8,489 nt of DNA from CAJXUU01 sp963975265 (GCA_963975265.1 CAXBGT010000223.1:1-8489); one strand, 5' to 3'. Shown: positions 1 through 6,522, counted from the first letter of the stretch. Program-made: numbers and translations. Notes: generated from the letters alone by a model not told the origin.

Positions 1-388
1 AACCATTGGTGGAGACATAGAGATATATGGCAACCCTTCAGAGTGTAGTTCATTGGAAGAAGTCATGACAGCTACGTGTATATATGACCCATCTTACATC
101 AACGTTATTGACTCAACTTGCATAAGCCCTATTGATACATTCCCATCAAACCTTATTGAATTAAAAGTATATCCAAATCCTGTTATATATACACTTTCAG
201 TTGAATCTCCATTGGTTTACGATTCATACGAGATTATAGATTTGAACGGAAAGAGTATTGCTGAAGTAGGTATCGACCAACCAAGCTCAAAATTACAAAT
301 AGACATGAGCGCCCTTCATGCAGGTGTCTATTTATTGAAATTGATATCTGAACATGAAATTCAATTTGTCAAGGTGGTGAAGATATAG
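1..388 (+). CDS. C-terminal end of a T9SS-sorted surface protein (5' end outside window)
   Basis: The frame is open from base 2 to the TAG at 386-388, so this is the last 128 codons of a longer gene. An internal TTG at 53 could be called as a start, but the frame continues upstream of it with plausible protein, so I treat the gene as truncated by the window edge. The last ~75 residues form a type A T9SS sorting domain: LKVYPNPV, then the hydrophobic strand YEIIDLNGKSI, then the GVYLLKLI and VKVVKI ending. This domain directs export across the outer membrane by the type IX system, followed by cleavage and usually surface attachment. The residues before it (IYGNPSECSSLEEV, then a second Cys) resemble the capping segment of the receptor-L/leucine-rich-repeat-like surface proteins common in Bacteroidota, which suggests that the missing part is repeat-rich. 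That second point is pattern recognition only. No convincing terminator follows the stop. Confidence 0.85.
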   Translation, partial: TIGGDIEIYGNPSECSSLEEVMTATCIYDPSYINVIDSTCISPIDTFPSNLIELKVYPNPVIYTLSVESPLVYDSYEIIDLNGKSIAEVGIDQPSSKLQIDMSALHAGVYLLKLISEHEIQFVKVVKI

Positions 389-511
389 AGGACACTGTAA
401 ATCAGTATAATCTTTCATATACATCAGTGTGCTTTACAATCAACATCAAACGTCTGAAATTCAAACCTACAATTTGTTATCACAATATCGATCTATTTTA
501 CTACTTTGCAT

Positions 512-537
512 ATTGAAGACTTTAATAAATCTTCAAT
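512..537. repeat. 26-bp inverted repeat upstream of the sigma factor gene
   Basis: Two perfect 8-bp arms, ATTGAAGA at 512-519 and TCTTCAAT at 530-537, are separated by 10 AT-rich bases, about 48 bp before the sigma factor start. No T-run follows on the plus strand, so it is a poor terminator for the upstream gene. It could be an operator for a dimeric regulator or a 5'-UTR hairpin. The rest of the 389-584 gap shows no clear Bacteroidota promoter; only imperfect matches to TAnnTTTG are present near 469-508. Confidence 0.4.
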
Positions 538-584
538 GGAAAAGTAACGTTTTCGAATAAACAAGACACCTTTTAACAGATACC

Positions 585-1181
585 GTGGATATAGTTACCA
601 ATCATACGAAACTGATAGATATGATCCGTAGTGATGAATCGTCTCGTCGGACCGCTATCCGTGAACTGGTGCAAGATCAAAAACTAAAAGGAAAGATCAT
701 CGCCTACATCAAAAACAACAGTGGTGATCAGACGGATGGTGAGACCATATTTCATGATGCTATAGTCACTTTTGTGAAGACTGTTTTCACTAAAAGGGAT
801 TATGAGATATCGACGCACATCCATGGGTACTTATTAGGAGTAGCCAGAAACTTATGGATGAACGAACTAAGAAAAAAAGCAAAGCACAAATCTGACCCAA
901 TAGAATATGCGGAGCACACTCCATCAGACAGTGACAACTTAGCACTCATGATGAAAGGAGAAAGATCGAAAGTCCTAAAAGCCGTGCTCAGTCAAATGGC
1001 AAAAAACTGTAAGGATGTTTTACTCCTTTGGTCTGCCGGATATAAAATGACAGAAATCGCCCAAAAACTAAACTATAAATCAGAAGGAGTCGCTCGTAAA
1101 AAAAAGAGCAACTGTATGAAAGAACTTTACACCTATCTTCGTAATAACCCTCACATCGTAGATCGAATAAGACCCGTATGA
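585..1181 (+). CDS. ECF-like sigma-70 family RNA polymerase sigma factor
   Basis: A 198-residue two-domain sigma factor that would direct RNA polymerase to a small set of promoters. Region 2 covers about residues 25-100: a core-binding helix around DGETIFHDAIVTFVKTV (51-67) and the promoter-recognition helix around HGYLLGVARNLWMNELRKK (80-98), where GVARNLWMNELRKK is the most diagnostic stretch. A polar linker (101-125) follows, then region 4 (about 130-186) with the helix-turn-helix MTEIAQKLNYKSEGVARKKK. Region 3 is absent, as in ECF sigmas. The start used is GTG at 585: an in-frame TAA lies at 558-560, and the next ATG (621) would remove the N-terminal helix TNHTKLIDMIRSDE that relatives usually have. 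No Shine-Dalgarno is visible, which is normal for this phylum. It is followed after 170 bp by an anti-sigma-like membrane protein, the usual partner. Function as a sigma factor is secure from the family; its target promoters are unknown. Confidence 0.9.
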   Translation: MDIVTNHTKLIDMIRSDESSRRTAIRELVQDQKLKGKIIAYIKNNSGDQTDGETIFHDAIVTFVKTVFTKRDYEISTHIHGYLLGVARNLWMNELRKKAKHKSDPIEYAEHTPSDSDNLALMMKGERSKVLKAVLSQMAKNCKDVLLLWSAGYKMTEIAQKLNYKSEGVARKKKSNCMKELYTYLRNNPHIVDRIRPV

Positions 1182-1228
1182 AACGCCGTTGACTGAGTTA
1201 TAGAGACCAGAGGAAATAATAAAAATCA

Positions 1229-1257
1229 TTGGTTTATCATTATTGCCCTTAAATTTT
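1229..1257 (+). promoter_or_regulatory. Possible Bacteroidota-type promoter before the anti-sigma-like gene
   Basis: TTG at 1229-1231 and TAAATTTT at 1250-1257 are 18 bp apart and approximate the Bacteroidota -33 (TTTG) and -7 (TAnnTTTG) elements; the final G of the -7 element is replaced by T. If used, transcription would start near 1262 and give the anti-sigma-like gene its own transcript with a leader of about 90 nt. AT-rich sequence produces such matches easily, so this is tentative. Confidence 0.25.
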
Positions 1258-1273
1258 TATTTAAAAGAAGCAG

Positions 1274-1339
1274 ATGAATAAGATACATATACCCAAAGAA
1301 TTAACCAAAACAAAAGTCATTGATTTTTACAGCAAATAA
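1274..1339 (+). CDS. Possible 21-residue leader open frame
   Basis: A short open frame (MNKIHIPKELTKTK, ending ...DFYSK) starts at ATG 1274, preceded by the purine-rich AAAAGAAG, and stops at TAA 1337-1339, 12 nt before the anti-sigma-like ATG. The peptide is basic, with no signal peptide or recognisable motif. It could be a translated leader coupling to the next gene, or chance. Nothing in the sequence beyond its position supports it. Confidence 0.15.
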   Translation: MNKIHIPKELTKTKVIDFYSK

Positions 1340-1351
1340 AATTTTAACCAT

Positions 1352-2086
1352 ATGATAGATTACTATGACCATATCGATGATTATGTAAATGGACTGCTCA
1401 CAGGAGCTGAGCTAGATGCATTTGAGGCTGCAATGGTTGAAGATAGTGGATTGGCAGACGCTGTGGCGAATCATGATGTGGCGATGGAGGTGATTGGGAG
1501 TTTGATGGAGGATGAAGTGAGAGGGGTGATTGGGGAGGTGGAAAGAGAAAGTACTTCTAGTCTTGCTCAAGATGTTGATTCTCAGGATGTCCAGAAAGGG
1601 AAGATTAGATGGATGAAGGTTATCCGAATTGTTGCGGCGGCATGTGTGGTTGGGGTTTTGGGATATTGGGGTATATCTAATCTAACCAACGAAGAACAAG
1701 TGTTGTTTGCAGAAGTAAACTCCGAACCAGCATGGCCCTCTCAAAGAGGTGATGAAGCAAATAGTTTATCTGATATATTTGGGCAATATTTTAGTGGTAA
1801 AAAGAATAAAGCTAAAATTGAACTTAAGTTAAGTAAGATGGAAGACGCACCACTTTGGCTTTCTGAAATATATCTACAAGAAGAGAAATTCGACAGTGTG
1901 TTAATTTTCTTACCGACTGATACAAACAGCATTAAAATAAAAAGAGATAGAATCAACTATTTGAAGATTCTATCTCTTTATTACCTTAAAAATCCTATTG
2001 AGGCAATAGCTGTATATAAAAACTTACCAAAAGATACTGACCAGTTTTATTTAGATATTTACACGAAATTATCCCTTGCGGAATGA
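1352..2086 (+). CDS. Membrane anti-sigma-like protein with degenerate TPR-like outer domain
   Basis: A 244-residue single-pass protein. Residues 1-65 (YVNGLLTGAELDAFEAAMVEDS, then an acidic helical stretch) resemble the N-terminal sigma-binding helices of Bacteroidota anti-sigma factors; there is no Cys or zinc motif in this part. Residues about 90-108 (VIRIVAAACVVGVLGYWGI) form one membrane segment preceded by KGKIRWMK, which places the N-terminus in the cytoplasm. The outer part begins FAEVNSEPAWPSQRG, a segment I associate with Bacteroidota sigma-linked TPR proteins. Degenerate TPR-like helices follow at about 165-240 (APLWLSEIYLQEEKFDSVL; YLKILSLYYLKNPIEAIAVYKNL). Position just after a sigma gene supports an anti-sigma or sensor role; this is inference, as no binding residue can be assigned. 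Base composition drops sharply from about 50% GC in the inner part to about 23% near 1921-1980. The last 18 bp overlap the 3' end of the opposing gene. Confidence 0.72.
   Translation: MIDYYDHIDDYVNGLLTGAELDAFEAAMVEDSGLADAVANHDVAMEVIGSLMEDEVRGVIGEVERESTSSLAQDVDSQDVQKGKIRWMKVIRIVAAACVVGVLGYWGISNLTNEEQVLFAEVNSEPAWPSQRGDEANSLSDIFGQYFSGKKNKAKIELKLSKMEDAPLWLSEIYLQEEKFDSVLIFLPTDTNSIKIKRDRINYLKILSLYYLKNPIEAIAVYKNLPKDTDQFYLDIYTKLSLAE
1931..1979 (-). terminator. Probable intrinsic terminator of the CHAT operon, inside the opposing CDS
   Basis: Two perfect 14-bp arms, AAAGAGATAGAATC at 1941-1954 and its complement at 1966-1979, flank an 11-base loop. Read on the minus strand, the hairpin is followed directly by TTATTTTAAT (1940-1931), so the stem end and tail together give a T-rich tract of about 10 nt. 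The stem begins 90 nt beyond the TAA (2071-2069) of the Cys-rich membrane protein gene. The stem is AT-rich (5 of 14 pairs GC) but long. It lies wholly inside the coding sequence of the anti-sigma-like gene, where it encodes KRDRINYLKILSL. On the plus strand the trailing sequence is less T-rich, so termination should favour the minus-strand transcript. Confidence 0.6.
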
Positions 2087-3691
2087 GCGAGAACCAAAGA
2101 ATAGAAGCCCAAATAATATTAGTCCAATAATTCCAATATACATCCATCTAAATTCACCGCAGCAATTAAAGGATTTCCAATTGCAAAATTCTTTTTTACA
2201 TTTACAATCACAGCTCCCAGCTTCTCTTTCGCAATTTGGATCATAGGTATAATGATACCCCGCATAATCATCTATATTAAAATTAGGGCTTTCAAGGCTA
2301 GACTTTTCTTTTCTAACTTTTTCTCTATTCGGATCTTTGGAATCACATGGATCTATGTACATTTCAATGGCATATACATCTTCACCAAAATTTGTATTTC
2401 TATTAAAAGGCTGTAAATCATCACTAATAACATTAACCTTTTTTCTGACTTTAACACAAAACTCAACCCAAGCCTTGCATTCCGGTCTTTGATCGTCCCA
2501 TCCACAGTTGTCAAGTTTCCCATCAAAACAAAATTTGACTCTATTGTTATTTAATCTACATACAGGATAAATTTGATTTAGATCTCCTGATTTATAAATC
2601 GCTGATTTTGTTATAATAATTGAGTCTTGACCAACAGGAAATGGAAATGTAAATTCCATAGACGGATCATCTTGTGGCGCATTTCCATCATTCATACACT
2701 CAGCACGATACTTCACTATATTATAATCTTTCATTGTATCTACACACATTACAAGTATATAGTTAGGATCATGTGAATTTCTTACAGTATCTACTAATGC
2801 ATTTACGGAGGGGCACGATTCGTTTGTTTCAAGAGTTACTGATAATTCTCCTTCAAGATATTCGTCCCCTAAGTTTGATGGAATCCGTAAATTAACATAA
2901 GTATACCCCACTTCTGGAAAATCAATATCACTTATGCATCCATTTTCAGCGGAAAGATCTGATCTTGGTTCAAGATTGCCATTATCTTGTTGGTACACGC
3001 TGATATTACTATAAAATGGATATGCAGAAATTTCTACATTTGAAGAACTCTTTTCCCTTTCATATTCTGGATTCGGTGTGATATTATTGAAGCAAAGATT
3101 GTACTTACATTCAAGCATTTGTTGGGTTGCCTTTATTATTATTGTATAATCTTTTCCTCTTGCTGGAGAATGATTTGCTGTTAAAGTTTGAGCGGGTGTA
3201 GTTATTTCTAATCGAGAAGTACTATTCGGAGTCCAAAGAGGAAAATTAAGACTAGACCCTCCAGAACTTGGTGGAGCTACTCTTGCAGTAGGCTCTTCAT
3301 TTCCTTCATAAACATTTGTAAAGTACATGAATGCTATACCCGAATTAGTATGAACAAAGTAATTTTGTGGCAACAGATCAGGAGTTGAAACTGGAGGAAT
3401 ATAACCACTGTCATAATCTATCCAATCAAGCTCTGAGTACATTCTCGTATTAGTGTGCGTACCATCAGTATACATAATAAAAATATCATTTCTAGCTGAT
3501 CCATCACTATTAATATCTGGATCAGGATGAGCAACATTTAGAATTTCAACCTCTGTAAAGGCTGAAGCTTGCGGCAAGTAAGAACCACTATCAATAGTAG
3601 CTTTATTCTTTACATACCACATTTTATCAATCTGACTCGATGCTAAAAAAGGGATTATTATAAGTGATAATACAAAAGATAACTGTTTCAT
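2069..3691 (-). CDS. Cys-rich, signal-peptide-bearing, C-terminally membrane-anchored protein of unknown family
   Basis: I do not recognise this 540-residue protein as a named family. It starts with a signal peptide (MKQLSFVLSLIIIPFLASS, cleavage before Gln likely) and ends with one membrane segment (about 517-533, MYIGIIGLILFGLLFFG) and a basic tail RSFRKG, so the body should face the periplasm with the tail inside. The N-terminal half looks beta-rich and contains DPDINSDG near residue 60, which resembles a calcium-binding loop. From about residue 305 the pattern SHDPNYILV...YRAECMNDGNAPQ...FTFPFPVG resembles the HDPN-type, DUF11-like beta-sandwich domains of Bacteroidota surface proteins. 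Nineteen cysteines are present, seven of them clustered just before the membrane (C-x6-C-x-C-x-C-x4-C-x6-CC), which suggests disulfides or a metal site. Its ATG overlaps the CHAT gene stop in ATGA (3691-3688), so the two are probably translationally coupled and act together. A membrane-bound partner, sensor or substrate of the CHAT protein are all possible. Confidence 0.75.
   Translation of the reverse strand: MKQLSFVLSLIIIPFLASSQIDKMWYVKNKATIDSGSYLPQASAFTEVEILNVAHPDPDINSDGSARNDIFIMYTDGTHTNTRMYSELDWIDYDSGYIPPVSTPDLLPQNYFVHTNSGIAFMYFTNVYEGNEEPTARVAPPSSGGSSLNFPLWTPNSTSRLEITTPAQTLTANHSPARGKDYTIIIKATQQMLECKYNLCFNNITPNPEYEREKSSSNVEISAYPFYSNISVYQQDNGNLEPRSDLSAENGCISDIDFPEVGYTYVNLRIPSNLGDEYLEGELSVTLETNESCPSVNALVDTVRNSHDPNYILVMCVDTMKDYNIVKYRAECMNDGNAPQDDPSMEFTFPFPVGQDSIIITKSAIYKSGDLNQIYPVCRLNNNRVKFCFDGKLDNCGWDDQRPECKAWVEFCVKVRKKVNVISDDLQPFNRNTNFGEDVYAIEMYIDPCDSKDPNREKVRKEKSSLESPNFNIDDYAGYHYTYDPNCEREAGSCDCKCKKEFCNWKSFNCCGEFRWMYIGIIGLILFGLLFFGSRSFRKG
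2162..2197 (+). terminator. Weak possible terminator of the sigma/anti-sigma transcript
   Basis: Arms GCAATT (2162-2167) and AATTGC (2179-2184) enclose an inner GG/CC pairing with a 3-base A bulge and are followed by AAAATTCTTTTTT. It lies about 75 nt past the anti-sigma-like stop and inside the opposing gene. The short, bulged stem and the four A residues before the T-run make it a weak candidate. Confidence 0.22.
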
Positions 3692-6342
3692 AGGTGTTTA
3701 GTTTTGATTATTGTAAGAACTATTATACTGAAGACTCCTAAGCCGAGAAAAATAAATAGAGGTACATTCGTCTTACTTTGAATTAATTTCAAATTATTCA
3801 TATCCCCAGTAACTATAAAACCACCCCAATAATATGGATGCTTAAGTTGAGGATTAGCCTTGTCAAAAAAATCTAGTTTTGCATTTCTTATGGCTTCATG
3901 TTTCTTCATTCCACTCATTAGGTTATTGTAAACTTGGACCATAATATTAGATGTACTTTTATCATTGACAGTCCATAATGAATAGATAACTGACTTAGCT
4001 CCAGCACTAATAAAACTTCTAGCAACACTATTTATACCATCCCCATTAATTATTTTTCCTAACCCTGTCTCACATGCACTTAAGGTCACTAATTCTAGGT
4101 CTAAGTTAGCGTGATAAATCTGATCTGATCCCCAATGAATAAGACTATCTTTTTCTTTAAGGACAAGAAACGAAGAGGTATCCGTTGCCTTTGCATGGCC
4201 GGTAAAATGAAAGATATCTGATGATTTTAATTTCTCTAAGATCTCAATAGATTGAATTGAATTCTCAACATCCATCTTATCTTTAAATATCAATTGCATC
4301 TCATCCACTTCAGTTTGTGCAAAAGGTAGATAATAAAATCCAGCTCTATCTATTTTGTCATCATCTATAATCTCGCCTTTATCGTAGTTTGGATTAATAC
4401 ATAATACACTTTTGATTTCACTCTCTTCTTTACTACTTTCAGTGTTATTATATGTCTTCGTCTTCAATAGATGATCGAAAATAAGGTATGATTTTTTATG
4501 ATTTAATATATCAAATGGCACTAGAGCGATAATGCCGTCGGCTACAATTGCAATTTCGAAAGGCAATTCAATCTCTTTAGGAATCAAAAATTGACACAAT
4601 AAGGATGACTTTTCATCTAAGGATTTAATCTCTTCTTGCTGTTTTAAACCTAATAAAAAGTTGTCAATTAGTTTCTGTAGTATACTCTTTTCACCTAGCT
4701 GATGAAAGGCTTTCTTTGATCCTATATTTATGTTTAAATAAACCTGATTTTCTGTAATAACATATTCTAAGCAATCTTCATTAATATTAGCTATTTGATC
4801 AACCGACCTAGTAGCACCTAATAACATATCTAATTCGGTCTGATACTTTACTATATCTTGCTTTGAACCTCCTCGGTTAATTGTTTTTACGATCTGATTT
4901 ATTAAATGATTTGCTTTACAATTATTTAAGGAATCTAATCTTGACAATTTGCTCTTTAATTCTATTTGATCTTTAAGTATATAATCTTTAGATTCATCTA
5001 ACAAATAACGCAATTCACTATTGAAATCTTTTTGACCCAGTTTATCTTTAAGATACCATAATGCATCAATGGCATGGTTAACTCGATTTCTACCCAAATC
5101 TGTTGAAAGTAATTTTCCTGTAGAATAAAATATTTTCTTATTTATTAAATCGTTAGTAAATATCCCAAGCTTTATAAGCTGAAAAGCAGTATCTAGAAAA
5201 ACAGTGTTTTTACTTGAATTGTATTTTTTCAAATAGTATTTATATCCAATATCAAAAATACTTCCAAAAGTATTTTCGGCATAGAGTACCGTATCAGAAG
5301 GCACTATTGACTCAATTTGATTTGGCAACAAACACTTCAATCCTGACATTATTGATTGCCGAACCATCCTATCATTATCAATTCCACTATAACATTCGGC
5401 AAACTTTACATATAATTTTGCTAACTCTCTTTTTATTAAACTAGAAGAAGAAGTATTATAATACCTTTCTGACTTTTGATATTTAATTAGAGCTTCTTTC
5501 CAATTACTTTTCTCCTTATAATAATCACCAAGACTTTCATCAAGATTATTTCTTCTTTCTTGATATTTACTACCATTCTTATTCTTCTCGTGAAGTGGTA
5601 GTTCCTTATCAACCCAATCTAAAAACTCACCATCTTCAGTTTCGAAAGAGAGTTTTCTAAATCTTGAAATTATTGCTATTTGGTTTGAAACGCCATCCTC
5701 ATCGAAGCTGACATCAGTGGCTTTTAGATAATAATTTTTTGCTTCTGTATATTTCTTAGTCCGAAGATATATATCCCCTATTTCAAGATAACATAAATTT
5801 AGAAGCCTGTTATCTTTACGTTCGACTGCACCAGGAATACATTTTTTCATGTAATAAAGTGCCCTAGAATGATCATCGAGTCTAGAATAATTATTTGCTA
5901 GCTCAAATTCAACATAGAATGCTCTTCTATCCAAAAACAAAGAATCATAAGCATATTCAGATGCTTTGAGTCCGATAGGAATTGAATTCTCAAAATCACC
6001 AAAATAATTACGATGTTGATAATATTTATTTGCATAATACCACCTAACTAGATCATATTCTTTTCTCGTTTTTGGTTCTCTGAAAATTTCATGATCTTCA
6101 AAATAATCTAGTTTAATTTTATTCTTTCCCTTCTTAGTTAAAGAATCAATTTTAGAAAATGCTCCAATTTTTTTCTGAATAATTCTTAAGTAATTATATA
6201 GTGAATCGATTGCCGCGAAATGAGCAAGTGAATCGATTGAATCATTCTGTAATACTGAAATATTATTTTGAGCCTTCACACTAAATTGCGTGTGAATTAG
6301 GCACAGTAATGAGCAAACAAATATTATCTTATTTTTAAACAT
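3688..6342 (-). CDS. Secreted, membrane-anchored TPR-CHAT domain protein (putative caspase/separase-like cysteine protease)
   Basis: An 884-residue protein. Residues 1-25 are a signal peptide (MFKNKIIFVCSLLC... ending SVKAQ). TPR-like helical pairs occupy about 140-340, for example FELANNYSRLDDHSRALYYM, YLEIGDIYLRTKKYTEAKNYY and SLGDYYKEKSNWKEALIKYQ. A helical linker leads to a CHAT domain at about 525-847. It has the early strand IAIVADGIIALVPFDIL (~600), the catalytic His in FHFTGHA (H716) and the catalytic Cys in LVTLSACETGLG (C757), 41 residues apart, then GDGINSVARSFISAGAKSVIYSLW and the closing YYWGGFIVTGD. A membrane segment (860-879, VPLFIFLGLGVFSIIVLTII) with tail KTKHL ends the protein, so the TPR and protease domains should sit on the periplasmic side. 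CHAT proteins are clan CD cysteine proteases, and TPR-CHAT members are typically switched on by a partner. The dyad is present, so activity is plausible; the substrate is unknown. ATG 6342 is chosen because it begins the signal peptide directly; an in-frame stop lies 3 nt upstream. The stop overlaps the next gene's ATG. Confidence 0.9.
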   Translation of the reverse strand: MFKNKIIFVCSLLCLIHTQFSVKAQNNISVLQNDSIDSLAHFAAIDSLYNYLRIIQKKIGAFSKIDSLTKKGKNKIKLDYFEDHEIFREPKTRKEYDLVRWYYANKYYQHRNYFGDFENSIPIGLKASEYAYDSLFLDRRAFYVEFELANNYSRLDDHSRALYYMKKCIPGAVERKDNRLLNLCYLEIGDIYLRTKKYTEAKNYYLKATDVSFDEDGVSNQIAIISRFRKLSFETEDGEFLDWVDKELPLHEKNKNGSKYQERRNNLDESLGDYYKEKSNWKEALIKYQKSERYYNTSSSSLIKRELAKLYVKFAECYSGIDNDRMVRQSIMSGLKCLLPNQIESIVPSDTVLYAENTFGSIFDIGYKYYLKKYNSSKNTVFLDTAFQLIKLGIFTNDLINKKIFYSTGKLLSTDLGRNRVNHAIDALWYLKDKLGQKDFNSELRYLLDESKDYILKDQIELKSKLSRLDSLNNCKANHLINQIVKTINRGGSKQDIVKYQTELDMLLGATRSVDQIANINEDCLEYVITENQVYLNINIGSKKAFHQLGEKSILQKLIDNFLLGLKQQEEIKSLDEKSSLLCQFLIPKEIELPFEIAIVADGIIALVPFDILNHKKSYLIFDHLLKTKTYNNTESSKEESEIKSVLCINPNYDKGEIIDDDKIDRAGFYYLPFAQTEVDEMQLIFKDKMDVENSIQSIEILEKLKSSDIFHFTGHAKATDTSSFLVLKEKDSLIHWGSDQIYHANLDLELVTLSACETGLGKIINGDGINSVARSFISAGAKSVIYSLWTVNDKSTSNIMVQVYNNLMSGMKKHEAIRNAKLDFFDKANPQLKHPYYWGGFIVTGDMNNLKLIQSKTNVPLFIFLGLGVFSIIVLTIIKTKHL

Positions 6343-6345
6343 AGC

Positions 6346-6423
6346 TTAGGACTGACTATTACTTGCCAATAATAAGCATAATATACTAAAGGTAATAGTA
6401 ACATTGACAAACGGCTTAATCAT
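6346..6423 (-). CDS. Possible 25-residue signal-peptide-like leader open frame
   Basis: ATG at 6423-6421 opens a 25-codon frame ending in TAA (6348-6346). The peptide (MIKPFVNVTITFSILCLLL, then ASNSQS) reads as a complete signal peptide that stops just after its likely cleavage site. It is in the same frame as the CHAT gene: TAA, one codon (GCT), then the CHAT ATG. A 5-bp hairpin (TTCCT/AGGAA, 6425-6440) covers the purine-rich AGGAAG directly before its ATG. It may be a translated leader that feeds reinitiation into the CHAT gene, the remnant of an earlier secreted protein, or a chance hydrophobic frame. Confidence 0.3.
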   Translation of the reverse strand: MIKPFVNVTITFSILCLLLASNSQS

Positions 6424-6480
6424 CTTCCTAACGGCAGGAAAAATCAATTAATCGGTAATTCTTTAGGTGTAAATGCTTAT

Positions 6481-6514
6481 AAAATTTCATATCATGAAAA
6501 GGGAAAACAATCCC
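6481..6514 (-). terminator. Possible terminator after the glycosyltransferase-like gene
   Basis: On the minus strand, just past the TGA at 6525-6523, come a small GGGA/TCCC hairpin (6514-6501) and then a perfect 6-bp hairpin TTTCAT-GAT-ATGAAA (6499-6485) followed by TTTTATAAG. Both stems are weak; together with the T-rich tail they could end the sialidase/glycosyltransferase transcript before the CHAT operon. The rest of the 6343-6522 gap holds the leader frame described separately and no clear promoter. Confidence 0.35.
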
Positions 6515-6522
6515 AATAAATA

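Noticed and set aside
392..430. ACACTG/CAGTGT inverted pair after the first gene as a terminator
   Set aside because: The arms are only 6 bp with a 27-base loop and no T-run; chance is the simplest explanation.
469..508. Promoter-like TTTG and TACTTTG/TACAATTTG elements before the sigma gene
   Set aside because: The spacing and the internal N count do not fit TTTG...TAnnTTTG, and near matches are common in AT-rich DNA.
1741..1956. Minus-strand 71-codon open frame inside the anti-sigma-like gene
   Set aside because: It is antisense to a plausible protein, has no motif, and overlaps the predicted terminator hairpin.
5214..5444. Plus-strand 76-codon open frame inside the CHAT gene
   Set aside because: Its protein is an unrecognisable antisense shadow of a well-supported long gene.
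4255..5994. GAATTGAATTCTCAA occurring twice in the CHAT gene
   Set aside because: It is short, AT-rich, contains a palindromic core, and encodes partly similar residues (ENSI); no sign of a mobile or regulatory repeat.
585..6342. A type III-E CRISPR (Craspase) locus, given a TPR-CHAT protein with a sigma factor
   Set aside because: No Cas effector and no repeat-spacer array are present, and the CHAT protein is exported and membrane-anchored. Only an analogy of logic is proposed.
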